NCBI GenBank assembly: GCA_002402045.2 | Contig: NVUX02000026.1 | Location: 1-64,000 of the forward strand | Direction: 5' to 3' | Length of the DNA stretch: 64,000 nucleotides | Origin: Paracoccaceae bacterium | Lineage (GTDB): Bacteria; Pseudomonadota; Alphaproteobacteria; Rhodobacterales; Rhodobacteraceae | Shown here: piece by piece, positions 17,458-26,490 of the stretch | Position numbering within the stretch: position 1 is the first letter of the stretch | Layout: each line of letters starts with the position of its first letter | Notes under the pieces: generated by a model | Told to the model about the DNA's origin: nothing | What the model saw: only the letters and a program-made list of their open reading frames with translations | The model's database searches: none | Made by a program: the position numbers and the translations under genes

Positions 17458-18510
17458 TTATGATTTTGAAGGTGGGGAAGCGGCGATAGGCGCCTCTAGG
17501 ATTTGGTGTTTGGCGGGGTCTTCACCGTCGATGATTGCCAGAATCATTTTTAAAAGATGCCGGCCAGCCGTCCTGAAATTTTCCGGTATTACATAAAGGT
17601 TGGGTCGAAACCGGTTGAGGAGTTCAAACGATTCCTTGGCCACCAAGTCTACATCTTTGGCCATTGTTAGCCCCACCAGCTCGACCGCAGAAATGGCGGC
17701 AATCGCGGAATTTGCACTGGCGCACACGATGCCATCCAGCGGGTGCTTTGAGCGCATAATACGCTCGATTTCAGCCATCATTTCATCAAATGACGAATCG
17801 ATAGAGATATTTCGAATCGGAATTTCAAGCATGCTGTGGTTTTCCAACTCAGAAATAAAGCCCGAATTCATATGGCGGGCGAAGGTGAGCGAATCAGGTG
17901 GTGAGATGAGGCCGATATTTTTTCGGCCGCGATTGATGAGGTATTGCACCGCCAGTTTTGCGTAGCTTCCGTTGTCAAAATCATAATAGGCATGCTCGAT
18001 TCCCATGTCGGTCCGGCCGTGGCTCACAAACGGAAATCCAGCGTCGTTCAGGTATTTCACCCGGTTGTCATTCGGCTCGGTTCTGGACATGATTATGCCG
18101 TCGGCGGCGCCGGTTTCCACCACATATTTAACCGCTTCAAGCGGATCCTGAGACAAGTCATAGGGCTTTACAACCAGGTGGTAATTGGTGGTGCCAATGA
18201 TATCGCTAATGCCGTTTACCAGCGGAGACGTCATGCCCATGGCACCTTCTTCTGTGTTTAGAATCAAGCAGATAACGTTGGTTTTTCCGGTGCGCAGCCG
18301 AATGCCTGCGCGGTTTGGACGATAGCCGATTTGCTTGGCAATTGCCTGCACTCTTTGCTTGGTTTTGCCGCTGATATCAGCCGCATCGTTTAGCGCCTTC
18401 GAAACCGTGGTTATGCTCATGCCGCTCAGAAATGCGATATCCTTCAGACGGGGACGTCCGGACTTCAAAGCCGCTTTCATCTCTATGGTCGCAGGTTTAT
18501 CAGATGTCAT
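17458..18510 (-). CDS. LacI-family transcriptional regulator
   Basis: A 350-residue repressor. The helix-turn-helix DIAFLSGMSITTVSKALN (about residues 24-41) is followed by the hinge helix and a periplasmic-binding-protein-like sensor domain (about residues 75-340). An internal ATG at 18480 is an alternative start. The gene is intact, although the SMP-30 and MFS genes behind it are damaged. It diverges from the oligosaccharide ABC operon at 18878, which it probably controls; GTCAA-N5-TTGAC in the shared interval is a candidate operator. Confidence 0.85.
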   Translation of the reverse strand: MTSDKPATIEMKAALKSGRPRLKDIAFLSGMSITTVSKALNDAADISGKTKQRVQAIAKQIGYRPNRAGIRLRTGKTNVICLILNTEEGAMGMTSPLVNGISDIIGTTNYHLVVKPYDLSQDPLEAVKYVVETGAADGIIMSRTEPNDNRVKYLNDAGFPFVSHGRTDMGIEHAYYDFDNGSYAKLAVQYLINRGRKNIGLISPPDSLTFARHMNSGFISELENHSMLEIPIRNISIDSSFDEMMAEIERIMRSKHPLDGIVCASANSAIAAISAVELVGLTMAKDVDLVAKESFELLNRFRPNLYVIPENFRTAGRHLLKMILAIIDGEDPAKHQILEAPIAASPPSKS

Positions 18511-18877
18511 GTTTCAGTTTCTACTCGTCTGGTCGGTATTTTTGAACAATACCCGGTTTTAGTAAATGGGAACGTTATAGAAGAGTCTAAGGATAGTTGC
18601 GATTCTCTGTCAACACGTTTGACCTCTTTTACGAATAAATTCAAGCACCCAACGGGATCATATAGCGTGAAAAATTCGCACAGGCGTTAGCATGGTAACA
18701 TCCTGATATATATGTATTAATAATGGATGCCGCAGCAACCTTACCCGCCATGTGCGCAACTGGGTAATACTATTGAAAAGGCAGCCCTATTTAATTTTGT
18801 TCAAAAAATAAATGTTGATTTTGAAATTTAGCTCCCCTACGGTTCCACCTGTAACGATACAGTAGGGAGGAATAATA
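18511..18877. other. divergent intergenic region, LacI gene / sugar ABC operon
   Basis: This 367-base, AT-rich interval carries no gene. It holds the GTCAA-N5-TTGAC repeat at 18609, an AACGTT core at 18571, a further AT-rich inverted repeat (TTCAAAA/TTTTGAA, 18800-18825) and the GGGAGG ribosome site of the binding-protein gene at its right end. Promoters for both directions must lie here, but I could not fix a convincing -35/-10 pair. Confidence 0.6.
18609..18623. promoter_or_regulatory. candidate operator for the LacI-family regulator
   Basis: GTCAA and TTGAC form a perfect 5-bp inverted repeat around CACGT, 99 bases upstream of the lacI-type start. The symmetry and length are usual for LacI-family operators. 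No second copy was found by eye in front of the downstream genes. Confidence 0.4.
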
Positions 18878-20107
18878 ATGAATTATCGTTCAATACTTGC
18901 GGCGCTTGCTGCAACCGTGGCGTTGCCGGTAAATGCAACAGATCTGGAAGTAACCCATTGGTGGACATCTGGCGGCGAGGCTGCTGCGGTGGCTGTTTTT
19001 GCTTCGGCATTTGATGCCAGCGGCAATACTTGGGTTGACGGCGCTATCGCCGGTGGCTCTGGTTCTGCGGTTCCGGTTATCGTCAGCCGTATCATCGGAG
19101 GTGACCCTATGGGCGCAACCATGATGAATACAGGTCGCGACGCCGATGAGCTGATCGAGGCAGGCTTGATGCTTGATCTGACCGAATTGGCTGAAGCCGA
19201 AGGCTGGGCTGATGTGATAAACCCACCATCGCTTTTTGAAAACTGTATCCGTGATGGCCACGTTTATTGCGTGCCGGTCAACATCCACTCTTGGCAGTGG
19301 ATCTGGCTGAACAACGGCGTTTATACCGATAACGGTATGGAAGTTCCAAGCAACTGGGCTGAATTTGTCGCAGCGGCACCAGCTTTAAGAGATGCTGGAA
19401 TTGTGCCGTTGGCAATGGGCCAAAAGAACTGGCATGTTAATGGTGCGTTTGGCGTAATCTCGGTCGCACTTGGTGGCCTTGATTGGTTTGATTCGGTTAA
19501 TGTTGATCGTGACGCAGAGGTTGTTAATAGCGATCTTTCAAAATCAATCTGGCAGGCTTTTGCTGATGCGCGGGAATTGTCGGTTGGTTCAAATGTTACG
19601 GCTTGGAACGAAGCGACTAATCTGGTGATCACCGGTAAAGCTGGCGGCCAGATCATGGGTGACTGGGCGCAGGGCGAATTTGCGGCTGCTGGCCAGGTTG
19701 CAGGTGTCGATTATACCTGTTTGCCAGGATTGGGTGCCAATGAGGTGATCTCAACCGGTGGGGATTCGTTCTACTTCCCGAAAAACGATGATCCTGAAGT
19801 AGAGGCGGCCCAGCTCGTGCTGGCAAGCCTGTTGATCTCGAAAGAGGTTCAGGTTGCGTTTAACCTCGCTAAAGGCTCTTTGCCTGTGCGTGGTGATGTG
19901 GATCTGAGTGCAGCAAATGACTGCATGAAGAAAGGCCTTGAAATCCTTGCCGCAGGTAACATCCTCCCAGATGGTAACCAGCTTTGGACACCGGGTGATC
20001 AGGCGGCTTTTGATGAGCTGGCTGTTGAATTCTGGAATGATCCTTCGATCAGTGCAGAAGAAGGCCACGCCCGCTGGGCGAGCATCATCGAGAACGCGGA
20101 AGAATAA
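18878..20107 (+). CDS. sugar ABC transporter substrate-binding protein
   Basis: A 409-residue family 1 extracellular binding protein with a short signal peptide (cleavage near VNA-TDLEVTHWW, about residue 21). The segments THWWTSGGEAAAV, NIHSWQWIWLN and MGDWAQGEF resemble glucose/mannose-type binding proteins (GtsA). A strong GGGAGG ribosome site precedes the ATG. It is first in a long plus-strand operon with two permeases, an ATPase and a set of glycosidases. The downstream beta-mannosidase and GH43 enzyme suggest a manno- or xylo-oligosaccharide ligand rather than free glucose. A stem-loop follows the gene. Confidence 0.85.
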   Translation: MNYRSILAALAATVALPVNATDLEVTHWWTSGGEAAAVAVFASAFDASGNTWVDGAIAGGSGSAVPVIVSRIIGGDPMGATMMNTGRDADELIEAGLMLDLTELAEAEGWADVINPPSLFENCIRDGHVYCVPVNIHSWQWIWLNNGVYTDNGMEVPSNWAEFVAAAPALRDAGIVPLAMGQKNWHVNGAFGVISVALGGLDWFDSVNVDRDAEVVNSDLSKSIWQAFADARELSVGSNVTAWNEATNLVITGKAGGQIMGDWAQGEFAAAGQVAGVDYTCLPGLGANEVISTGGDSFYFPKNDDPEVEAAQLVLASLLISKEVQVAFNLAKGSLPVRGDVDLSAANDCMKKGLEILAAGNILPDGNQLWTPGDQAAFDELAVEFWNDPSISAEEGHARWASIIENAEE

Positions 20108-20127
20108 TCTCTCGTAAACCTAGTGAA

Positions 20128-20151
20128 CTGGCGGCCGTGCGCGGCCGCCAG
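20128..20151 (+). terminator. intercistronic stem-loop after the sugar-binding-protein gene
   Basis: CTGGCGGCCG and CGGCCGCCAG form a perfect 10-bp GC-rich stem with a TGCG loop, 20 bases after the stop codon. No T-run follows. It probably stabilises the binding-protein mRNA and lowers expression of the permeases. Confidence 0.68.
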
Positions 20152-20248
20152 TAATTTAATAATACCAATCACACGGCGGCAGATATTTTCAACGCCGGGC
20201 AGGATCAGAGCCGCTTTGGCTGTGGGTCCAAATCGGGGAGTAAGACAA

Positions 20249-21244
20249 ATGGCGCAAACTGAGCGTCCCAACCAACTCTTTCGTAATTTGAGCGCAAAAA
20301 TTGCTGCGATTCCAATGATCATAACGGCTGTCGTGGTGTTTTTCGGCTGTACGGTGTGGACCATTGTGTATTCGTTTACCAAATCGAAATTGCTGCCGAA
20401 AAAGATATTTGAGACAACCGACCTGTTTTCGATTCCGGTGCCGGAATGGATAGCGAGCGACGGTGCGCTGGATATTTGGATGATAACGGGCATTGTCGAA
20501 AAGAGCTTTGTTGGTTTGGCCCAATACGAACGGCTGTGGTCAACATCCAGATGGATCGTGTCGATCGAGAATCTGGCAATTTACGGCGTATGCTCCTTGG
20601 TGTTCTCGTTGGTGATCGGCTTTGTTCTGGCGGCGCTGCTTGATCAGAAAATTCGCTTTGAAAACACCTTTCGCTCTATTTTGCTTTACCCGTTTGCCCT
20701 GAGTTTTATTGTGACCGGCCTTGTATGGCAGTGGTTGCTGAACCCGGAATATGGTGTGCAAAAAATTGTGCGGGATCTTGGGTTTGAGAGCTTTACGTTT
20801 GACCCGCTCTACAACCCAGATATTGTAATTTATGGCATCTTGATCGCGGGCCTTTGGCAGGGCACCGGGCTGATCATGTGCCTGATGCTCGCGGGGCTGC
20901 GCGGCATAGACGAAGACATTTGGAAGGCCAGCCGTGTGGATGGCATCCCGATGTGGAAAACCTATATTTTTGTGGTCATCCCGATGATGCGCCCCGTGTT
21001 TGTTACCACGCTTGTGTTGATCGCATCGGGCATCGTGAAACTTTATGATCTGGTGATCGCGCAAACGTCAGGCGGGCCGGGTATCGCCTCGGAAGTGCCT
21101 GCTAAATATGTGATGGACCGCATGTTTTTGGCGCAAAACCTTGGGCAGGGGCTAGCCGCATCTACCATGATGCTGGTCCTTGTTCTCGCGATCGTTATTC
21201 CTTGGGCTTACCTTGAATTCGGAGGCAAAAATAAAAATGTCTGA
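20249..21244 (+). CDS. sugar ABC transporter permease 1
   Basis: A 331-residue inner-membrane permease of the CUT1 type (GtsB/MalF-like). The ATG at 20249 has a GGGGAG ribosome site and begins MAQTERPNQLF; the longer frame upstream reads through the stem-loop region and is unlikely. The coupling motif lies in DIWKASRVDGIPMWKTYIF. It overlaps the next permease by 8 bases. Specificity comes from the binding protein; context suggests an oligosaccharide. Confidence 0.85.
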   Translation: MAQTERPNQLFRNLSAKIAAIPMIITAVVVFFGCTVWTIVYSFTKSKLLPKKIFETTDLFSIPVPEWIASDGALDIWMITGIVEKSFVGLAQYERLWSTSRWIVSIENLAIYGVCSLVFSLVIGFVLAALLDQKIRFENTFRSILLYPFALSFIVTGLVWQWLLNPEYGVQKIVRDLGFESFTFDPLYNPDIVIYGILIAGLWQGTGLIMCLMLAGLRGIDEDIWKASRVDGIPMWKTYIFVVIPMMRPVFVTTLVLIASGIVKLYDLVIAQTSGGPGIASEVPAKYVMDRMFLAQNLGQGLAASTMMLVLVLAIVIPWAYLEFGGKNKNV

Positions 21245-22139
21245 TCAATTAATGGCACTCGATGGTGCGCAAGGGCCAAAGCCAAAAAAGAGGTTTTCCC
21301 GCCGGAATATCTTTATTTACGGCACGCTGATCGTGGTATCTCTGTACTATCTTTTACCGCTTTATGTGATGATTGTGACCTCGCTAAAAGGTATGCCGGA
21401 AGTGAGGATGGGAAACATCTTTTCGCCGCCGGTGGAAATTACCTTTGAGCCATGGGTTAAAGCCTGGGCGCACGCCTGCACGGGGCTAAACTGTGATGGG
21501 TTAAGCCGCGGGTTTTGGAACTCTGTTCGTATTACCGTACCATCGGTTATTGCGTCTATCGCCATAGCCTCGGTGAATGGCTATGCGCTGGCGAATTGGC
21601 GGTTTAAGGGGGCGAACCTCTTTTTTACCATCCTGATTTTCGGCGCGTTTATCCCCTATCAGGTTATGATCTATCCTATGGTGATCATTCTGCGCGAAAT
21701 GGGGCTTTATACCAAGCTGGGCGGCTTGATTCTGGTGCACACCGTCTTTGGCATGCCGATTTTAACATTGCTTTTCCGCAACTATTTTAGCTCGATGCCG
21801 GAAGAGTTGTTTAAGGCTGCGCGGGTGGACGGGGCCGGATTTTGGCGGATTTACTTCAAAATCATGCTGCCCATGTCGCTGCCGATATTTGTTGTGGCGA
21901 TCATTTTGCAGGTTACCGGAATATGGAATGATTTCCTGTTTGGTGTAATTTTCAGCAAACCTGAAACCTATCCGATGACCGTTCAATTAAACAACATCGT
22001 GAACTCCGTTCAGGGGGTGAAAGAGTATAATGTGAATATGGCCGCGACGGTTCTGACAGGCATTGTGCCGCTGGTTATCTATTTCATATCAGGAAAACTT
22101 TTTGTTCGGGGCATTGCCGCCGGCGCAGTGAAGGGCTGA
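21237..22139 (+). CDS. sugar ABC transporter permease 2
   Basis: A 300-residue CUT1 permease (GtsC/MalG-like) with six predicted helices and the coupling motif ELFKAARVDGAGFWRIYFK near residue 200. The start at 21237 follows a GGAGG site located in the end of permease 1, with an 8-base overlap that implies coupled translation. The ATPase gene begins 4 bases after its stop. Confidence 0.86.
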   Translation: MSDQLMALDGAQGPKPKKRFSRRNIFIYGTLIVVSLYYLLPLYVMIVTSLKGMPEVRMGNIFSPPVEITFEPWVKAWAHACTGLNCDGLSRGFWNSVRITVPSVIASIAIASVNGYALANWRFKGANLFFTILIFGAFIPYQVMIYPMVIILREMGLYTKLGGLILVHTVFGMPILTLLFRNYFSSMPEELFKAARVDGAGFWRIYFKIMLPMSLPIFVVAIILQVTGIWNDFLFGVIFSKPETYPMTVQLNNIVNSVQGVKEYNVNMAATVLTGIVPLVIYFISGKLFVRGIAAGAVKG

Positions 22140-22143
22140 CAAA

Positions 22144-23223
22144 ATGACAAATGTATCCGTAAGACAACTTGATCTGCGATTTGGCAGTGTAGAGGTTTTG
22201 AAAAACCTGAACATTGAAATTGCAGAAGGTGAGTTTCTTGTTTTGCTTGGGCCTTCGGGCTGTGGTAAATCCACCTTGCTGAATTGCATCGCCGGTTTGC
22301 TGGATGTAAGCGGCGGGCAAATCCATATTTCAGGCAAGAATGTAACATGGGCCGAGCCGAAAGACCGCGGCATCGGTATGGTTTTCCAGTCTTATGCGCT
22401 CTATCCGCAAATGACGGTTAAGGGGAACCTTTCCTTTGGGCTGAAAACCCAGAAGTTTTCCAAGGCGGAAATTGAAAGGCGGGTTAACGAGGCCGCTGAA
22501 ATTCTACAAATTAAGGATTTGCTGGGCCGCAAACCCTCGGCGCTTTCGGGCGGGCAGCGCCAGCGGGTGGCCATTGGCCGGGCGCTGGTGCGCGATGTTG
22601 ATGTTTATCTGTTTGATGAGCCGCTTTCCAACCTTGATGCCAAGTTACGCACCGAGTTGCGAGTAGAGCTCAAGCGGCTGCACAACCAGCTTAACCATAC
22701 CATGATCTATGTGACCCATGACCAGATTGAGGCGATGACCCTGGCCGACCGGATCGCCATTATGCGCGATGGGTTTATCCAGCAATTGGCGGACCCTTAT
22801 ACGGTTTATAACAAGCCCGCCAACCTGTTTGTTGCCGGTTTTGTAGGCTCGCCGGGTATGAGCTTTTTGGATGGCACGCTTTCTGAAGACGGCACGAGCT
22901 TTACTTTTGGGAACGCGACCGTTGGCATGGGGGATTATGACGGACAGCAGAATGATGCCTCGTCTCGCAATGTTAAACTTGGCGTGCGCCCTGAGCATAT
23001 CATAATTCATACCGAGGCGATTGAAGGCGTTACCATAGCCGCAGAGCTGGATATTGTCGAAGCGCTGGGCAGCGAGAGCCTGCTTTGGCTCACCTCCCAA
23101 GGGGAAAAGATATCAGCACTGGTGAATGCAGACGATGAATATGAAGCCGGATCAACGGTGCATATGGAGTTCAATATTGGCAAATCATCGCTGTTTGATA
23201 CTAAAACAGAGAAACGATTGTAA
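22144..23223 (+). CDS. sugar ABC transporter ATPase (MalK/GtsD type)
   Basis: ATPase subunit of 359 residues. Walker A GPSGCGKST (residues 36-44), signature LSGGQRQRVAIGRA, Walker B DVYLFDEPLSNLDAK and switch HDQIEAMTLADR are complete. The C-terminal third is a TOBE-type regulatory region. It energises the two permeases directly upstream and is followed 24 bases later by the beta-mannosidase gene. Confidence 0.9.
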   Translation: MTNVSVRQLDLRFGSVEVLKNLNIEIAEGEFLVLLGPSGCGKSTLLNCIAGLLDVSGGQIHISGKNVTWAEPKDRGIGMVFQSYALYPQMTVKGNLSFGLKTQKFSKAEIERRVNEAAEILQIKDLLGRKPSALSGGQRQRVAIGRALVRDVDVYLFDEPLSNLDAKLRTELRVELKRLHNQLNHTMIYVTHDQIEAMTLADRIAIMRDGFIQQLADPYTVYNKPANLFVAGFVGSPGMSFLDGTLSEDGTSFTFGNATVGMGDYDGQQNDASSRNVKLGVRPEHIIIHTEAIEGVTIAAELDIVEALGSESLLWLTSQGEKISALVNADDEYEAGSTVHMEFNIGKSSLFDTKTEKRL

Positions 23224-23247
23224 AAAAATGATGGGTCGATAGACAAA

Positions 23248-25728
23248 ATGGTTGATCTGGCAGGAAACTGGGCATTGAAAGATGCCACCGGTACTTACGA
23301 TCTTATGATGGCCCTTCCGGGGGACTCGGTTTCGGCGCTGTGCCGCGCTGGTATTATTGAGGAGCCTTATTGGGGGAAAAACGAATATGATGCTCGCTGG
23401 ATAGCGGACCGAGACTGGACCGCCACCAGAAAATTTGAGTTTAAGCCCGATGGAGCACCGCGTGTGCTAAGCCTTTCGGGGCTTGATTGTGTGGCTAAAC
23501 TGCGCCTGAACGGGCAGCCGCTGTTTAGCGCTTCCAATGCGTTCAGGACCTATAGCCACGATATTAGTGATCTTTTGGTGGCGGGCGAGAATACGCTGGA
23601 AATAGACTTTCTGTCCAACACCGCGGAGGCCAACCGGCGGCAGGCAGCGCAGCCTTTTGAGGTGCCATACAATGAAGGCAACAGCGATATTGCCAATGGC
23701 AATATGCTGCGGAAATGCCAATGTGATTTTGGCTGGGACTGGAACCTCGCGGTGGCGCCCTTCGGGATAACCGGCGATATTTACATCGAGAAATCCGAAA
23801 ACCGGATTAAGCATATTGGTGTGCAACAAAGCCATAGCAAGGGTGCTGTAACGCTGGATATTTCGGTGGCTTTGGCGGATGTCCGGGAAGGCCCGCGCTA
23901 TAGTATTACCATTGATGGCCAGACCGTGCAGGGCGAGATAACGGGAAATGTTATCAGCGCGGACATCACCATTGAGGCGCCACAGCTTTGGTGGCCGGCG
24001 GGGCTTGGCGCGCAGCGGCTTTATAAGCTTGAGGTTACGGTTGGCGCGCAGACGACAACGCGAAACATTGGCTTGCGCACCGTGGCGCTGCATACCGAGC
24101 CGGATGAAAAAGGCGCGGAATTTACCTTTGCGGTAAATGGCCACAGGATATTTGCCCGAGGGGCAAACTGGATACCGCAAGACGCTCTTTCGGGGCGGAT
24201 AACACAGGCGGCCACCCGCGATTTGCTTCAATCTGCCAAAGACGCAAACATGAATATGATCCGCGTTTGGGGCGGGGGCCGCTATGAGGCTGACTGGTTT
24301 TATGACATGTGCTCGGAAATGGGCTTGCTGGTCTGGCAAGACTTTATGTTCTCATGCAATCTCTACCCGTCCGATCCGGCATTTTTGGCCGATATTGCGC
24401 AGGAAGTCAGTGAGCAGGTTGCGCGCTTGTCACATCATGCCTGCTTGGCGCTTTGGTGCGGCGATAACGAGCTGATCGGGGCGCTTGGCTGGTACGAGCC
24501 GTCTATCAATAACCGAGACCGCTACCTTGTGGCGTATGACCGGCTAAACCGGACCATAGAAACGGCCCTGAAGACAACGGATGAAAATGCGCTCTGGTGG
24601 CCCTCCAGCCCGTCTTCAGGGGTGATGAATTTTGGCGATGCGTGGCATGATGATAGCGCCGGTGATATGCATTATTGGGCGGTTTGGCATGAAGGGAAAT
24701 CGTTTGATAATTATCGCGAAATCCAGCCACGGTTTTGCTCCGAATTTGGCTTTCAGTCGTTTCCGTCTATGAACACGATCCGAAAATTTGCGGCTGAATC
24801 TGATATGAATATCGGCAGCCCGATTATGGAGAGCCACCAGAAAAATGCGGGCGGAAATGCACGGATTACTGAAACCATGTTCAGGTATTTCCGGTTTCCC
24901 GAAGGGTTTGAGAACTTTGTTTACCTGTCGCAAGTCCAGCAAGGGCTGGCGATGCAAACCGCGGTTGAATACTGGCGCAGCCTTAAGCCCCATTGCATGG
25001 GCGCGCTTTATTGGCAGCTAAACGACACATGGCCCACCATGAGCTGGTCCAGCCTGAACCATGGCGGCGACTGGAAGTCCATGCACTTTATGGCGCGGGA
25101 ATTTTTCCAGCCGGTGGCGGTTTTTGCGATTCCCGAGGGCGACACCCTAAAGCTTGTTGCGGTAAATGACGGGCTGGAAGCGTGCGAAATAGGGGTTGAT
25201 CTGGTTACTATTTCAATGGATGGCATCGCGACCCCGATTAAAACGATCAAAGCCGTGGTTGGCCCGGATGTGGCCGAAACTGTATTTATTCTGCAAAAGG
25301 AGCGTATCCCCGAAGGCCATATTATGGGCTATAGTTTCAGGGCTGATAATGAACAATCTGGCAACGGCCACTTTACCCCGGTGCCCTACAAGCAGCTTGA
25401 GCTGCAAAATAGTCAGGTTTCATTTGAAACCGAGATTGCTGGCGATACGGTTATTATTCGCACCACAGTTTCGGCATTGGCGTTGTTTGTAACGATCGAG
25501 GCGGGCGTTTCGGGCCGGTTTTCCAACAATTGTTATAGGCAACTGCCAAACGAGACCGTCGAAATAACCTTTACGCCGAAAGATGCGCGGGCGGATGATG
25601 CTGCAAAGAGTATAGCTGTGCGCGACCTCTACAGCGCAACCTATAAGGCGGTTTCAAATGCCGCTGGAGACGCCAACAACGTAAATCCCGGCCGCAATAA
25701 TGGCCGTTTAACCGGAGAGTATTCATGA
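23248..25728 (+). CDS. beta-mannosidase, GH2 family, cytoplasmic
   Basis: An 826-residue glycoside hydrolase family 2 enzyme without signal peptide, so it acts on imported oligosaccharides. It shows the N-terminal sugar-binding domain (about 1-180, with CQCDFGWDWN), a beta-sandwich domain, and the TIM barrel with GANWIPQD and NMNMIRVWGGGRYE. The acid/base glutamate is Glu408 in WCGDNE and the nucleophile is Glu499 in FCSEFG; GALYWQLNDTWP is also typical of beta-mannosidases. It should release mannose from non-reducing ends of manno-oligosaccharides. Its stop overlaps the start of the next gene (ATGA). Confidence 0.88.
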   Translation: MVDLAGNWALKDATGTYDLMMALPGDSVSALCRAGIIEEPYWGKNEYDARWIADRDWTATRKFEFKPDGAPRVLSLSGLDCVAKLRLNGQPLFSASNAFRTYSHDISDLLVAGENTLEIDFLSNTAEANRRQAAQPFEVPYNEGNSDIANGNMLRKCQCDFGWDWNLAVAPFGITGDIYIEKSENRIKHIGVQQSHSKGAVTLDISVALADVREGPRYSITIDGQTVQGEITGNVISADITIEAPQLWWPAGLGAQRLYKLEVTVGAQTTTRNIGLRTVALHTEPDEKGAEFTFAVNGHRIFARGANWIPQDALSGRITQAATRDLLQSAKDANMNMIRVWGGGRYEADWFYDMCSEMGLLVWQDFMFSCNLYPSDPAFLADIAQEVSEQVARLSHHACLALWCGDNELIGALGWYEPSINNRDRYLVAYDRLNRTIETALKTTDENALWWPSSPSSGVMNFGDAWHDDSAGDMHYWAVWHEGKSFDNYREIQPRFCSEFGFQSFPSMNTIRKFAAESDMNIGSPIMESHQKNAGGNARITETMFRYFRFPEGFENFVYLSQVQQGLAMQTAVEYWRSLKPHCMGALYWQLNDTWPTMSWSSLNHGGDWKSMHFMAREFFQPVAVFAIPEGDTLKLVAVNDGLEACEIGVDLVTISMDGIATPIKTIKAVVGPDVAETVFILQKERIPEGHIMGYSFRADNEQSGNGHFTPVPYKQLELQNSQVSFETEIAGDTVIIRTTVSALALFVTIEAGVSGRFSNNCYRQLPNETVEITFTPKDARADDAAKSIAVRDLYSATYKAVSNAAGDANNVNPGRNNGRLTGEYS

Positions 25729-26480
25729 TCGAATTTTCATATCAGCTCTATAGCTCGCGTAATTTTCTGCCTTTGTCTGACACATTAAAAATGCTCAGCG
25801 CGGCCGGATATACGCAGGTAGAAGGCTATGGTGGCTTGTTTGCCAGCTTAGACGATATTGCGACGCTCAAGGCAGATCTTGATGCCAACGGGCTGCATAT
25901 GACATCGGGCCATATCGGGCTGGAGGCGCTCGATAATAATGTTGAGGCCAATTTGGCGATGGCAAAAACGCTGGCGATGGAGGCGATATATTGCCCCTAT
26001 CTTGCGGCTGAAGAGCGCCCCGATACGGCGGCAGGCTGGCGGGCATTTGGCGCGCGCTTGCAGGCGGTTTCCAAGCCCTATGTTGAGGCTGGGCTGACCT
26101 TTGGCTGGCACAACCACGATTTCGAATTTGTGGCCATGAGTGACGGGCAGGTCCCGATGGACCTGATTATGGAGGGCGGGCCGGATTTGACATGGGAAGC
26201 CGATATTGCGTGGATTATTCGCGGGCTCAGTGATCCGTTTACCTATATTGATAAATACGCGTCGCGGATATCGGCGGTGCATGTAAAGGATATTGCGGCT
26301 GAGGGCGGCAACCCGGACGAAGACGGCTGGGCCGATGTTGGGCATGGGATTGTTGATTGGCCGCGCTTGATGGATGCGCTGAAGGCATCAAATGCCCAGC
26401 ATTTTGTTATGGAACACGATAATCCCAATGATGCGACCCGCTTTGCGACCCGCTCGTTGGCAGCAGCACAAAAATACTAA
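25725..26480 (+). CDS. sugar phosphate isomerase/epimerase family protein (TIM barrel)
   Basis: A 251-residue AP-endonuclease-2-like TIM barrel. Metal-binding residues of the family are visible in GWHNHDFEF, WEADIAWI and VHVKDIA, and the C-terminal FVMEHDNP supplies the last glutamate. Relatives include IolE, hydroxypyruvate isomerase and 3-keto-sugar processing proteins. It is followed by a Gfo/Idh/MocA oxidoreductase; pairs of these two families often act on 3-keto-glycosides or inositol-like sugars. The reaction cannot be fixed from sequence. Confidence 0.78.
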   Translation: MIEFSYQLYSSRNFLPLSDTLKMLSAAGYTQVEGYGGLFASLDDIATLKADLDANGLHMTSGHIGLEALDNNVEANLAMAKTLAMEAIYCPYLAAEERPDTAAGWRAFGARLQAVSKPYVEAGLTFGWHNHDFEFVAMSDGQVPMDLIMEGGPDLTWEADIAWIIRGLSDPFTYIDKYASRISAVHVKDIAAEGGNPDEDGWADVGHGIVDWPRLMDALKASNAQHFVMEHDNPNDATRFATRSLAAAQKY

Positions 26481-26490
26481 AGGGGGAAGC

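Noticed and set aside
18571-18576. AACGTT as a LacI-family operator core
   Set aside because: Only the central six bases are symmetrical; flanks do not continue the palindrome.
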